DNA of 64,000 nt from Aristolochia californica. Lineage: Eukaryota > Streptophyta > Magnoliopsida > Piperales > Aristolochiaceae. Positions 45,395 to 57,747 of this stretch are shown piece after piece. The stretch's first letter is position 1. The number at the start of each line of letters is the position of its first letter. The notes beneath the pieces were generated by a model that made no database searches, had not been told where the DNA came from, and saw nothing but the letters and a program-made list of their open reading frames with translations. Made by a program: the position numbers and the translations under genes. Where the stretch lies: the NCBI GenBank assembly GCA_029961685.1, contig JARWKL010000014.1, positions 23,595,452 through 23,659,451 of the forward strand. Reading direction: 5' to 3'.

Positions 45395-45655
45395 GGCCAC
45401 TGAAGAAAAGGAACGACTGGAGTGGGCCACTGAAGAAGAGGAAGGGGCCACTGAAGAAGAGGAACGACTGGAGTGGAAGAAGAGGAAGGGGCCACTGAAG
45501 AAGAGGAAGGGGCCACTGAAGAAGAGGAACGACCGGAGTGGAAGAAGATGAAGGGGCCACTGAAGAAGAGGAACGACTGGAATGGAAGAAGAGGAAGGAG
45601 CACCGGAGTGGAGTGGAGTGGAAGAAGAGGAAGGAGCAGTTGAGTTTGAGTGGAA
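45395..45655. repeat. Minisatellite in the leader of the RING-H2 gene
   Basis: Roughly eight copies of units built from CACTGAAGAAGAGGAA plus CGACTGGAGTGG (plus-strand reading). The paralogue at 37807 has one diverged unit (CACTGTTCCTCTTCTTCACTG, gene sense) just before its ATG, so expansion is specific to this copy. All units keep the reading frame open. Confidence 0.85.
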
Positions 45656-45721
45656 GAAGACTGGGAGGCTGCTGGATTGGAGTTCAGAAAGCGCGGGAAG
45701 AGTACGCAAGCTGAGCCCTTA

Positions 45722-45729
45722 ATTTATAG
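45722..45729 (-). promoter_or_regulatory. TATA box of the minus-strand RING-H2 gene
   Basis: TATAAATT on the minus strand, about 330 bases before the ATG, which would put the whole minisatellite in the transcribed leader. Confidence 0.55.
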
Positions 45730-46138
45730 GCGAACAGAGTTTAAACCACGCAGTTAGTTTAGAAACCGCGTAGTTAGTTAAGATCGTTCGAGTTTAAATC
45801 TGGCGGTGGAAGATGAAGGCGCTTCAGAAGATCAACGGCTGCGATGCCTCCTTCAGCAGCGCCAGCGGGAAAGGGTCACTGCCCTCTTGATTTCCCCCGC
45901 CCCAAGGCACGAAAAAGAAAGAGGGCGAGGGACTCTGGTCTGTGTTGATTCGATTCGTTACCGAGCTGCCTGCAGACGAAGATGGAGTATGAGAACAAGC
46001 ACGTCCTCGCCCCCATGGTTCGCGTGGTCAGTTGGCAGTACCATGCCTTTTTTTTTTTTTCATTTCTTGCGGTTGATTCCTTCAGTCTTTAGCTGTTTAT
46101 TTGCCCTAAAGAGTGCTATCCCATTCTTGTGCATGTAG

Positions 46139-46321
<183 letters not shown>

Positions 46322-46715
46322 TAGAACTTGTTTTATGTTCTTTGATAATTTTCACTAGGAAATATTGTTTGTTTATCTAGGTGTATAGCATAGAGGAAAT
46401 ATGGTTCTAAGGTTGCTAGATCTTACTGGTACCAAATCATGTCCTCTGTTAACTGAGAGAAGGATAGTGGTTTTACACAAATTCTTGTTCATTCTGTGGT
46501 AAAATCTCTTAAATAAATTCTGTTTTCTTCTAGAGTCTCTTGGTACTACAAATTTTGTGGAGAAAGGAACGGCAGCTTTAGTTTTCAGGACATGCGCCAA
46601 GGAGGTAGATTGGGTACTTCAGATTCTGTGAGTGCTTTTGCTGCTGCTCAGATGCTGTATGTTTATTCTTGTTGTATCTTAGATATAGATCAAGTTGTAA
46701 CTTAGTAAATCTAGT

Positions 46716-46905
46716 TGGTGATCAATTACTGAGGCATTGCACTTAGTAAGTACTGGCCTAACCGGTCAATCATATTGAATTTATATAACTCTTACCTTTT
46801 CCAGTTATTATGGTGATCAATTACTGAGGCATTGCACTTAGTAAGTACTGGCCTAACCGGTCAATCATATTGAATTTATATAACTCTTACCTTTTCCAGT
46901 TATTA
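46716..46905. repeat. 95-bp tandem duplication in a DUS2 intron
   Basis: Copies start at 46716 and 46811, both with TGGTGATCAATTACTGAGGC and CTTACCTTTTCCAGTTATTATG. The fragment at 40964 has only one copy, so the duplication is later than the split of the two loci. Confidence 0.9.
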
Positions 46906-48399
46906 TGCAAGATAACTTTGACAAGAAAAGGGTATTACCTAACTGATATTTTTCTCAAGTTCTGCATTTTGGTAATGTTTATCTCAGTCATTGCATGATC
47001 ATCATAATTGGAGAATTTTTAGAGTGTATTTCCACTTTCAGGTTCAAAGATGTAGCGGCTATTGACATCAACATGGGCTGCCCCAAGTCATTCTATATCA
47101 GTGGGGGCATGGGTGCAGCTTTATTGTCAAAGCTGGAGCTTATCCATGATGTAATAGATGTGTCTTTATTGAGATATGGCAGTTTTTTTTATCTTGATTA
47201 TTTCTATTTTTATCCGGTGTCATGCTGTAGTTTCATTTTATGCAGATTTAACTACATTAATAAGGAACTTAGACACTCCAGTAACTTGTAAAATTCAAGA
47301 CACTGTAGAGCTAGCTAGACGAATTGAGAAGACTGGTGTGTCTGCTCTTGCGGTTCATGGAAGGTAAACACTTCATATATTCATAGTCATTTTTCTGAAT
47401 GTTTGTTACAATAGAAAAATATATTTTCTTGTGGTATATTCTGTGTTGATGGTTTATTCTAGTTTTATTTGGTGTTTCATTGTACTTCTGGTGTTGATAT
47501 AGGAAATTGTTCTCCGATTCTTCCAAGTATTGTTTGCTAAGAATAGTAAGATGAGAAAATATAGAATGTTGCGTGCTATTTGAATGAAATGTCTAGGAGC
47601 AGATACTGGGATGGATGATTACAACATTTCTGAGAAGATTAACTTGAAGGTGCTTTGAAAATTTGACTAGAATTTTGTATTTCCGATATGTATCCTGATA
47701 TAACTCTTTGGAGTACTGACTTATATAACAAAATATAAGTAAATAAAAAATCTGGAAATATATGCTCTTCAACAATCATCCATTTTTTAACAAAGTTTCA
47801 GACTGTCTCTCCAGAATGGTGTTAGATTCCAAATGAGTTTAGTGAACCCATTTGCAATACTATAGATAAGCTACAAAATTCAGGACCTGTTCTGTCTACT
47901 GTATCTTCTCTCGTGAAACTTGAATTTGTATTTCCTCTTGCTTGCTTCATGTATAGGCCTGAAATTAAATTAGATTTAAAGAGGAAGATAAGTATTTAGC
48001 ACAAGCAGAGGTTGACAACATGGTGACCTTACAGTGTATCTGTTAGAAAGCAGTTGATGAGTTTGTGGACATAACAAGCTGAAAGAGTTAATCTTATCCT
48101 TTAAAAAAAAAGATGGATGAAGAAGACACCATGATTTAGAGTTGTTTGTAGTTCAGGCTGTCAACATGGTTATGCGATCTCCTACACTCAAACATCATTA
48201 TCTTAAAGGTCATTTTAAATGTATGTAACAACTTTACATAAATAATGTTACTTATAGGGAAGATTTACATAACTAAGTATAATTGATTCAAGCTTATTCA
48301 CAGCAGGTTCTGGCAATATTAATACTCTGTTCCACAACCATCTGAATATTTATCTGGTACATAGGACATTAGATGTTTAGATATGCGATTACTTTTGAG

Positions 48400-51243
48400 T
48401 ACTCCTAAGGGTATGTACCCCAGAAAAGTCTAGATTAACCTGCCTCAACCTGACCTCCTCCACATGGAAAATGTGTTTTTCCCTACTATCCTGCAATCTG
48501 GCTGATAAGAAATATATTCAGGGTGTTCAAGCATTTGTGATAGGGCCCCTGGCCCTGATGGTTTCAATTGAGATTTTTTAAAAAGATTTTGGTCCCGTCT
48601 CAAGGAAGATATTATTGCAATGATTCATGGCTTCTTTAGGATTGGCATCACCTTCCACAACATTGGTGCATCTTTTATCCGAAGAAAGCAAGTGTTGAGA
48701 AACCAGAGGATTTTTTTCCAATCAGTCTGGTTAGGAGTGCATACAAAATTATTGCGAGAATCCTAACTCACCGTTTAAAGGTGTTGCTCCCTATCATCAT
48801 CCACAATGGGCAATGCGCTTTCCTTAAGGGGAGAAAAATTTTAGATTCCACAATGGCAACACACGAGCTTATGGATCACTTCCTCTGTAACTAGGACCCG
48901 AGAATCGCTTTCGATAGAGTAAATTGGATCTTGGTTGATGAGATAATGGAAAAAATGGGTTTCGGAGAAAAATGGCGATTTTGGATCAGAAGTTGTGTGG
49001 TCTCGGCATCCTATTCCCTCATCCTCAATGGTTCGGTCTGTGGGTATTTCAAAGGAACTAGGGGGATTAGACAAGGTGACCCTCTCTCTCCTCTCTTATT
49101 CAACATAGTAGCAGAATTCCTCTCCGTTATGTTTTATTCGGCTTTTAATCTTGGATGGCTCCCCCCCACTAGTCTCCAACAGGCTTTTAATATTCATATA
49201 CTTCAGTATGCGGATGATACAATATTATTTGGAATCGGAAATATTGATGGAGCTAGAAGGATCAGAGCAGTTTTGTGCCTTTTTGAATTAGCGTGTAGGC
49301 AGAAAGTTAATTGGGGGAAAACCTCTCTCATAGTATTCAATGTTGGCCCTGAGCTTCTTGCAAAGATGGTGAATTTATTTGGTTGTTCAACTACTAGCTT
49401 CCCAGCAATATACCTTGGCCTCCCCCTCTTCCATGGGCGTATATCCCAAAGTTTGTGGAACCAGGTGGTCGAAAAAATTGAGTCCCGATTAGCTACCTGG
49501 AATGGGTGTCTCCTCAGCAAAGCTGGAAGGCTAATCCTCCTTCAGTCTTGTATTGCAGGCATCCCAAATTATGCTTTGTCCTTTATGCCTTGCCCTTCTT
49601 TCGTATGTAAGATGAAGAGAAGGTTTCTCTGGAGGGGATCATGTGATACATTTAAATATCACTTGGTCAGACGGGATGAAGTATGTCCGCCAAAGAGATT
49701 GGGTGGATTGGGGATTTGGAAATCAAAGGAAATGAACCAAGCTCTGCTCCTTGAAAGATATGGAAGTTCAACACTATTTCTTCTAACCTTTGGAAGGATA
49801 TGGTTCGTGTCAAGCTGGGTTAGAATTCTCCATGGTGGATGTCTGGTGGAAATTAGAGAGGGTTATCCTCAATATGGAGATCACTGTACTCACTTCTTCA
49901 GAAATTTTCCTCAGCCAGTAGATTCTTTTTTGGAAGCGGTAGATCTCTTAAATTTTGGGATGATTGGTGGACAATGCAGGAACCTTTGTGGAACTCCTTC
50001 AGGAATCTATTCCTCCTTTCTACCCAAAGGGAGATATCAGTAGCCGATGCTTTTGAGGGGGGTGGTCTGAGCCTACATCCCTGAAGGGGTCTTTTCGACT
50101 CGGAGGCCTTGGAAGCGAGCTGTTTATTGGATTCTTTGAATTCTGTCAAAATGAGACCTTCCGATGCAGACAAGCTCATTTGGTGGCCTAACACAAGCGG
50201 CACATTCTCAGTTTCATCTACTTTGTATGGCGTCTCTGTGCACCTCCAAAGATAAAATTCTTCATGTGGAGCGTTTGCCAAAGTAAGATTCTCATGGCAG
50301 ATGTGCTTGGAACAAGGGGTCACCCATCTATTGACCCCCTCTATCCTTTTTGTAATGTGAGGCTGAAATCACCAGTCATATTCTTCTACAGTCCTTCTTC
50401 TCATGGAATGTGTGGACCTCTGTCCTCTGCAAGTTGGGGCTGCAATTCTATATATCAGTTGATCTGATCTCCTTCAGTAAGTCGATCATTGGTTATCTCC
50501 TTCTTGGTCTCAGTAAAGTGAGGATCTCCGCCTGTGCCAGTTTCGTACCGTGGGGGCTTTGGAATGAGCGTAACCGGAGGCGTTTCGATGCTAGAAGTGA
50601 ATCAGAGGTAAGAGTAGCGGACAGGGTGTCGGGGCAAATCTCCACCTGGCTCCTAACTAAGGAGTCTTTTTCCTCCTTCAAGGGTACCTCTATCCGTGAT
50701 AATTAGAGCAATTTGGCAAAGATGCACTTTGGGACCAAGATTCAAGTCATGCAGGAGTGGACTCCCTCGGAAGCTGGTTACCTAAAGTTGAATTTTGATG
50801 ACTCTTCTTTTGGCAATCCGGGGATCGCTGGTTTTGGGGGAGTTATTTCGGATCCATTTGGCAACTAGTGTTTCTCCTATGCTGGCCCGTTAGACATTTC
50901 CGATTCAACATCGGCTGAGTTCTATGGCCTCTTCAATGGGCTTCACGTTTTCAGAGACAATTGCAGTGGTCCCATCCACATTCAAGGGGACTCGAAGGTG
51001 GTTATTGGATGGTGCGAGTGTGCTTCCCCTCCACCGTGGCACCATTGGGACATCTTTCGGGAGATTTTAGATATTAATCACTTCTCTCTTGTATTTGGTC
51101 TCACATTCCGAGATCTGCAAATTTGGCAGCAAATTTGCTAGCCAAGCAGGGAGCGTCCCTGCAATCTCTTGTTGTTAAGGATTTGCTGCCTCTTCCTTTG
51201 TAAATTTTCTCTTGTTAATATAAATACATCTTTATTAAAAAAA
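48400..51243 (+). mobile_element. 5'-truncated L1-type LINE in a DUS2 intron
   Basis: Plus-strand ORF2 remnants: APGPDGF (about 48545), reverse transcriptase with GIRQGDPLSPLLFN and QYADDTILF in the 370-residue frame 48931-50043, a zf-RVT block (PPKIKFFMWS, about 50247) and an RNase H block (LNFDDSSFGNPG..GFGGV, about 50790, and IHIQGDSKVVIGW, about 50980). It ends at a short A-run (51236-51243). ORF1 and the endonuclease are missing, the usual result of incomplete target-primed reverse transcription. Frameshifts and stops lie outside the long frame. Confidence 0.88.
48931..50043 (+). pseudogene. LINE reverse transcriptase, long open segment
   Basis: 370 codons open. It begins inside the RT palm, includes the QGDPLSP motif, the catalytic YADD at about 49210-49221 and the thumb region (IPAIYLGLPL, SKAGRLILLQS). 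The natural RT start lies upstream of 48931 in other frames, so the domain is incomplete. Confidence 0.85.
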
Positions 51244-51411
51244 ACTTTGGGAGAAACCAATAAATGTCAAAATTTTGTTCGACTTATTCACGCTCTTGGG
51301 CTTTGTTTTATTTCTGAAATGTTGCTTGAGCAACATACCCAAGAGATTGCTCCACGTAATATTAGAAGGTGTTTTTGTTGTCTAACTGATACAAAGACCT
51401 ACCTTTATTAA
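51169..51411 (+). other. Unassigned short coding-like stretch after the LINE
   Basis: After the LINE A-run a frame reads NKCQNFVRLIHALGLCF and EIAPRNIRRCFCCL. It has some protein-like character and a faint resemblance to the end of CAF40/CNOT9-type proteins, too weak to assign. It could be more DUS2-intron or host sequence between the two insertions. Confidence 0.15.
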
Positions 51412-51419
51412 CTGCAACT

Positions 51420-53446
51420 GATATTACAATGTGAATCAAGCTACTTCTAGCTATTGGGAAAATGCATCAAATACATCTACTCCATATGTCTCAATGTAAC
51501 CTTTGGCTACCTAACATTTTTTGTCCCTCTCAATAGTACCATTTCATGATATTTAATCATCATTCGTTCTTCCTTCCAATAGTACCATTGCATGATACTT
51601 AATCATCATTCGTCATTCCTTTCAATAGTACCATTAACATGATATTTAGTCATATATACCCACCTATTGGCAACTATAGCAGCCCCAAAAGGTGGATCAC
51701 AAATGTCCAAGTCCCTCTTGTAACAAATGGTTCATTTCCTTGTCCATTGCCTATTTCCATTATGGGGAATTAAAAGCCTCCTGCACTGTTTTGGGAATGG
51801 AAGAACACGATAGGGACAAGGTAAAGGATTTAAATGTAGGAGACAAAAAATTAAATGACAAAGACTGAGAAAGTAGATGTTATGTACATGACCAAATACC
51901 TTTCCAAAGAGCTATGAGCAAGTCCAACTCATTAAATTCATTGGCATTAGGATGAGAAGATGATGGGGAAGTGGAAGAAGAGGACTCACGTACTTGTGTG
52001 TCTGCTTGTGCTGATAGACCAGACTTGTTTCTTAGGCAATGCAATAAACATGCATTTGGTTCATCCATCACAACAGCTGGTAATGTAATGTCCAAAGAAC
52101 TTTGCATTACAATACCCAACTTAGTTGATGAAGATAAATAAGTTGTCTAAACAAGGTGACTTTGGCCAAGAGGTACATCTTTTTTGGTCTTAGGGTAATA
52201 ACACGTACACCCTCTTGGTGATGAAAATCAAGAAAAACACATTTGATGTACCAATGGGACAATTTGTTCCGCTTAGACTCCAAAAGAATGTAAAAAACAA
52301 ATTGAAACAAAAACCCTTGAACACAACTTAGACAACTTGTAACGAGGCTTCAAGAACCTTAGGATTCCATGTGAGGCACAATAGTTTTGATTTACAAACT
52401 TAAGTCCATTATCAAAACAAAAGATACAACTAGAAACACCAAATTAAGTTTATTTCCTTATGAAACTTCACAAATGCCCCTAATACTTCAGTTTTTTTCA
52501 CTTACGAGATACACCCATGCCACATGGCTGAAATCATCAATGAAAGACAAGAAATACTTACGAACAAAAGGATTAGATACCCTACATAGGGCTCTTACTT
52601 TTGAATGAACTAACTCAAATGGACCCATACTCTTTTGATTACTACTTGACAAAAGAAGTCTTTCTATGGTGCTTCCCGAGATGACATGTTTCACAATCAA
52701 AGGAATTATCTGAAGACAATGTACGAAGAAATTGATGGAGTTTAGTTGATAATGGGTGCCCAAAACACGAGTCCCATTGGTAAGGAGTCATCTTTCCTTG
52801 AAGTGCCATGGTATGTCGTTTAGGTACTTCCTCAAGGTAGTTGAAATTTTCTATTTCACATCCTCCACCAATTGTCTTCCTTGTCTGTAGGTCCTAAAAC
52901 ACACAAGAGTTAAGAATGAAAGTGACTGTACAGTTTGAGGATTCAGTTAGTTGTCTTATTAACAGTACATTTACTGGGAACTTTTGGAGCCTATAATACT
53001 AAGGACAGTGATATATTAGGCGTGATATGATCCGTATCCTCCCTACTAACACGTGATGTGGACCCATCAGCCTGAACAATATATTTATAAAAGTAGATGG
53101 AGAAAAAGGTGAAAATAGGAAAGACATCTTGACATGGGTGGAAGCCCTTGAGTAAATGACCCAATTGGTGCTAGGAGGTACATGGAAGGCAGACATACCT
53201 AAATTAGCTAGAGTAACACTGGCATTGGAGGAGAAGGGCCAACAACTTTAAGTAATTGAAGAGGATGCAGATGTCAACTATCTCAGCTTCTGTAATTTCA
53301 GTTTATCATCTTTTATTTCGGTGAAAGTCTCACTTCTACCACCAACTGCCACTTCTTTTCTTCTTTCACACTGGAGATGGCCATTCAGGCTTCCCATACT
53401 TGTCCTAATACTTGTTTGAATAGTGATTTGACCTTCCATGGTGGGC
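51420..53446 (-). mobile_element. Copia fragment (RT start to gag) in a DUS2 intron
   Basis: On the minus strand: gag zinc knuckle (CAHHGRSNHYS near 53440, decayed from C-x2-C-x4-H-x4-C), protease motif (NWVIYSRASTHV near 53155, normally DSGAS), GAG-pre-integrase and integrase core (FLSFIDDFSHVAWVYL, 52488-52763), integrase C-terminus (52107-52310) and RT start near 51430-51500. No LTRs. The fragment ends at 53446 exactly where DUS2 exon 6 sequence starts. Confidence 0.8.
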
Positions 53447-54931
53447 ACAAGGGATCCTGCAAAATGGAATGAGATTGCTGATATTGTAGCAGCATTATCA
53501 ATCCCTGTTATAGCAAATGGAGATGTCTTTGAGTATGATGATTTTCAACGTATAAAAAGTGCAACTGGTAATTGTCATATCAGGGTTTAGTCTGGATGTT
53601 CGTTCTTTTTTTTCCTTTTTAGTGAAGGAAATGGTCTGAAGATTTTTCTTATGATAAAGAATGTAGCTTCTCTCTCTAACGAGAAAACACTAAATGCTGA
53701 TAACAGACCCTTTGGTTACAATTAAGCCTTTTAGAAGCATGACTTATATCACCTTAATTTTATGGCTTTTAATAAATCACAGTCTCTGTCACTGGCAGAA
53801 CAGCAAAGCATATAAAAATATTTTTATATGAGTTTCTTTTTTTTGTGATTCTTGAAATATGCTATTTCTGTTAATGCCTCACTTTTCCTTTTTTTCTTTG
53901 ATGAAAATGCCTCACTTTTCCTAGTGACAATATGTTTAGTGTTTCAGAAAGAAATGTTATAATTATCTATATAGGTTTTTAATCATTTATAATTCTTGTA
54001 AATATTAAAGTGCTCTAAATGAATTTGGCGAGTGTCAAGTGAAAATAGAAACTGTGAAGCAGTCAAAATTTTCTTTTCTCTGAAAGAACTGAGGAGATAA
54101 AAAAAGGAAAAAAAAAAAACTCTTCATAATGGTGTAATTGTGTTACTGGAAATATGACTATGACATCTTGTTTAGTTTTCACTAACAAAAAAAAGAGAAA
54201 AGAATATTCTAGCTTGAAACCTCTGCCATGGGTTTTAATGTACTTCTTAAGTAATTCATATACCTCTGGAGTTTCTAGGTGCTTCATCTGTGATGGTGGC
54301 TAGGGGGGCTCTCTGGAATGCTTCAATGTTCAGTGCCAAAGGCATATTACCATGGGAAGATGTCAGAAGAGAGTATGTACAGAAGGTGTGCATCTCATCC
54401 CTGAAATGGTGTATTTTGAGTTCTGGAATGCATCTTTATTATATTAACAAAAATCAATCTTGCTTCTAGAGCAATTTATTTGTTTTTCAAGAGCAAAAAC
54501 CGATCTTGTTTCTGGAGGATTTTTTTGTTATTTTCTTTTCTCAGTGCAGAGTGTCTTATGGGACAACGATCTTAGAATCACCAAGCAAACATTGAAGGAA
54601 ATAATAATGCACTACTCCTGCCTTGAATTTCCAGAGGGAAAGGCTGTGACGAAGTCTGAGACATTGGCAGACTTAGCGTAAGTTCCTTCGCGTGTATGCT
54701 TTCTTTGTGATGGTGTGGAAGTACAGTTTTGACACAAATAAGGTCCATAGTAGTTGCTGCTTTCATTTCAAATCTGTTTATATAAAAATACTCCATATTC
54801 TTAATAAGGTCTTTATTACCAACCCACTCTTACTAAAAAAGACAGGCTATGGATATCATTACTGGAGTTCTATTGGAATAGTGATGCGGGAGAGAGGAAG
54901 AGTGGAACTTGACTGACGCTTTTCCCCTTTG

Positions 54932-55317
54932 GCGCCAGCAACTGCTGCTCCCCAAGCTCAATGCCAAAATCCTGGTGACTTTTGCTACCTGCCTCCTCTT
55001 ATGTGATGGAGGAAGCTGCTACTATGTATTGCTATGAAACTGCTGCTAAGACGATATGTGTTAACTTTAGCGCCAGCAACTGCTGCTCCCCAAGCTCATT
55101 GCCAAAATCCTGGTGCTACCTGCCTCCTCTTATGTGATGGAGGAAGCTGCTACTATGTATTGCTATGAAACTGCTGCTAAGACGATATGTGTTAACTTTA
55201 GCACCAACAACTGCTGCTCCCCAAGCTCATTGCCAAAATCCTGGTGACTTTTGCTACCTGCCTCCTCTTATGTGATGGAGGAAGCTGCTACTATGTATTG
55301 CTATGAAACTGCTGCAA
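54932..55317. repeat. Three-copy tandem repeat, period 131-138 bp
   Basis: Copies start at 54932, 55070 and 55201. Each carries CAACTGCTGCTCCCCAAGCTC, TGATGGAGGAAGCTGCTAC and TATTGCTATGAAACTGCTGC. The middle copy lacks 7 bases (ACTTTTG). Not part of any recognised gene. Confidence 0.9.
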
Positions 55318-56039
55318 GCACCTGAGTACTGTTTGTTTGCCCATGTTCCACTAGAGAAGTTAAACGACTCTTACAGGAGCCTTGAATAGAGTTTGAAAGA
55401 AATAGATGAGATGAAGATGGATTTCAACTGTGGTTTTATGGTGAATAGCCAAGGATGAAAACTCACCTAATGTATCTTGGAAAAATGCTAGAAGTGACCA
55501 GGTGGCTCCTTCTATATCCCCCAAAGTACATTAGACAGGCTGGTTGGAACTGGTTCACGACAAAAGTTAAAATCCATAGCACTTTCCCCTCTCCACTGGT
55601 GAACCAACTACTCAGTTTTCATCCCACTAACTCGTGTCGGTCACCTTGTACGTCAAAGAGAAGGAAGCAGCCACACCCCTTCAGTTCCTGCCCCTGGTTA
55701 TACCAAATGCAAATAATCCTTCAAATGAACTAACCACCTGGCTATAGCAAAGTATACCTGACTGACCACCTCCACTGGAGTCCAAAGGGCTAGGGCTAGC
55801 CGTGAGCATTGAGCTAGAGAGCACTAATGGCTCGTCTAAGCTAGCTCCAAACCTTCCTCATGGTCACGATGAAGGATTAAAATGCTGAGAAGAAATGAAT
55901 CCGAAACTGGACTGAAGACCAATGGAAGACAGTAGAGAAGCCTAGGGGTCCATTTCCTGGGCTGAAGAGTTGGATTTACTCCCCGCCTTCAACTTAGGAA
56001 AAGGAGAGAATCTTACGTTTGGGGCATAAGGTGGTGAGT

Positions 56040-56240
56040 GGGAAAATGGAGATACTGGTTATCAGGAATGACTGTTGGAGATGCTTCCACTTGGATAACT
56101 ATTACGGCATACCATTTTATATCTGGTGTGAAGAAACATTCTGTGCTATCGCAGAAGTTGTCGGCCATGTAAGGAATTGATCAAGAAGCCTTACAAGGCA
56201 AGAGATTTGCTAGGGTTAGGATGAAGGTTGCCATTGTTGT
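56040..56240 (+). pseudogene. DUF4283-like (LINE ORF1) remnant
   Basis: Read with one frameshift, the stretch gives YYGIPFYIWCEETFCAIAEVVG followed by IDQEALQGKRFARVRMKV, the pattern of the DUF4283 domain common at the start of plant LINE ORF1 proteins. Downstream frame 56318-56512 (Lys/Arg-rich, KDKATKSKPKGVDRRARPE) may be the ORF1 tail. Upstream 55318-56039 is unassigned. Confidence 0.5.
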
Positions 56241-56639
56241 GCCATTTTTGATTTGCTGGTGCTCCCAATTTCAGTAAGTGTTTCAACTTCCATGCTGTTA
56301 CTAGAAAGATCCACTCATTGCAGAATTCTTACCAAGGAGGAAACCCCATTGGAAAAGCTTCAGCCTCCAGCAATGGAAGAGGAAGAGTAATTGCCAAAGA
56401 CAAGGCAACAAAATCGAAACCAAAAGGGGTTGACAGGAGAGCCAGGCCAGAGACTCAGAAGCCTGTGCAGCCCTACGTATGGCTAGGTAGTCTCTTCTTA
56501 CATCTTATATAGTAACATGGTGCCATATCTATTTTATAGGTGCCATATCTATTTTATAGGAGTCAAAAGAAGTATTGACTTTTCCATCTTTATGTCTCTT
56601 TTTGTATGCCTATTTCATTAGTGAAACACCGGGTAGATG

Positions 56640-56880
56640 AAAGAAAGGAGAGTACTTGGTCGATGGAGAGAAAACAGAGAAAGGAGAAAGCAATTAGAGT
56701 TAAACAGAGAAAGGAGAAAGCAATTAGGGTTAGCGTGTTGGTCCCTTCTTCTCTAGCTTCTCATTTATAATTTCCATTAAGAATAAATTACAAGATTACC
56801 CCTTTAAGTAGGAAGATAAAAGATAGAGATAAATCTAAACTAAAATTATAATTTGACCAACTAGGTTTGTTTTCCAATAC
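56640..56880 (-). mobile_element. Probable copia LTR remnant
   Basis: At about 56878 the minus strand reads a polypurine-like ATAGGGAG followed by TATTGGAAAAC, the arrangement of a copia 3' LTR start. A 31-bp period duplication (AACAGAGAAAGGAGAAAGCA at 56673 and 56704) lies inside. The left border is not defined. Confidence 0.4.
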
Positions 56881-57054
56881 TCCCTATCGAGCTGGTCCAT
56901 ACACATCATATATACCCAATTTAGGACTTTTGCCAACAATCAAACAATAGGCGTTGAAACAATCTATGACAAGATAGCCAACAAGTACTAGATACTCCAT
57001 GAACAAACCTAGAAGAATATTATGTTAATTAATCATATGCTATGTTAGCCTTTA

Positions 57055-57241
57055 GGGTCTATTTGGAGCCCCATGGAAAAGAAAATAAAAGAAGAAAAAT
57101 AAAAATTTGACCACTATTATTCCAAAAATAGTTAGTGAAAAAAAGAATTTAATCGTTATTTCATTTTCACTAACTATTTTTGGGAACAATAATGGCCAAA
57201 TTCTCATTTTCTTTTCTTTTATAGAGGTTCCAAACATACCC
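57055..57241. mobile_element. Tourist-like MITE 3 (187 bp)
   Basis: Flanked by TTA (57052-57054, 57242-57244). Ends GGGTCTATTTGGAGCCCC and GAGGTTCCAAACATACCC. Same family as 14502-14690. Confidence 0.85.
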
Positions 57242-57332
57242 TTAGTACAATACTATGTTATCAATTGTGATTCATACTTACATTGTCATTCGAGTTAAAT
57301 AATATGTTAATGGGTATCGGTTTATACCTTTA

Positions 57333-57508
57333 GGGTATGTTTAGAACCCCGTGGAAAGAAAAGAAAAGAAAAAAATAAAAATTTGACCATTATTATTCTT
57401 AAAAATAATTAATAAAAATAAGATAATTAATCAAAAATTTCTTTTTACTAACTATTTTTAGAATAATAATTATCATTTTTTTTTCTTTTTAAGGTTCTAA
57501 AGAGGCCC
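57333..57508. mobile_element. Tourist-like MITE 4 (176 bp)
   Basis: Flanked by TTA (57330-57332, 57509-57511). Ends GGGTATGTTTAGAACCCC and AAGGTTCTAAAGAGGCCC. It lies 91 bp from MITE 3 and about 240 bp before the PTAC6 ATG. Confidence 0.85.
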
Positions 57509-57692
57509 TTAGTAAAATGCAATGTTATAAGCAAACCAGGCCTGAATTGGAGAAACTTGCTTGTTTATGTTCTCTAAACAATAAAATAGTTCAGGTGAGA
57601 GAAGACGAAATATAAGACATTTTTGTCCGAATGTGGATGTTGTGTAATTTCGAAAATGAAGATTGAAGAACATAACTCTATCCTCTCTTCTG

Positions 57693-57705
57693 TATATACT
57701 ATAAA
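57693..57705 (+). promoter_or_regulatory. TATA-like element before PTAC6
   Basis: TATATACTATAAA about 45-55 bases upstream of the ATG at 57748. Confidence 0.45.
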
Positions 57706-57747
57706 GTAGTTCGATTTCGTTTGCTAAAGCAAAATATCTAACAGGAA

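Noticed and set aside
45392..45709. A 106-residue Ser/Pro-rich N-terminal extension of the minus-strand RING-H2 protein.
   Set aside because: The extended frame opens at TTG with no ATG before 45391, it consists of minisatellite units, and the paralogue starts at the equivalent of 45391.
49203..49520. 105-codon minus-strand frame.
   Set aside because: It is antisense to the LINE reverse transcriptase, whose motifs establish the plus strand as coding.
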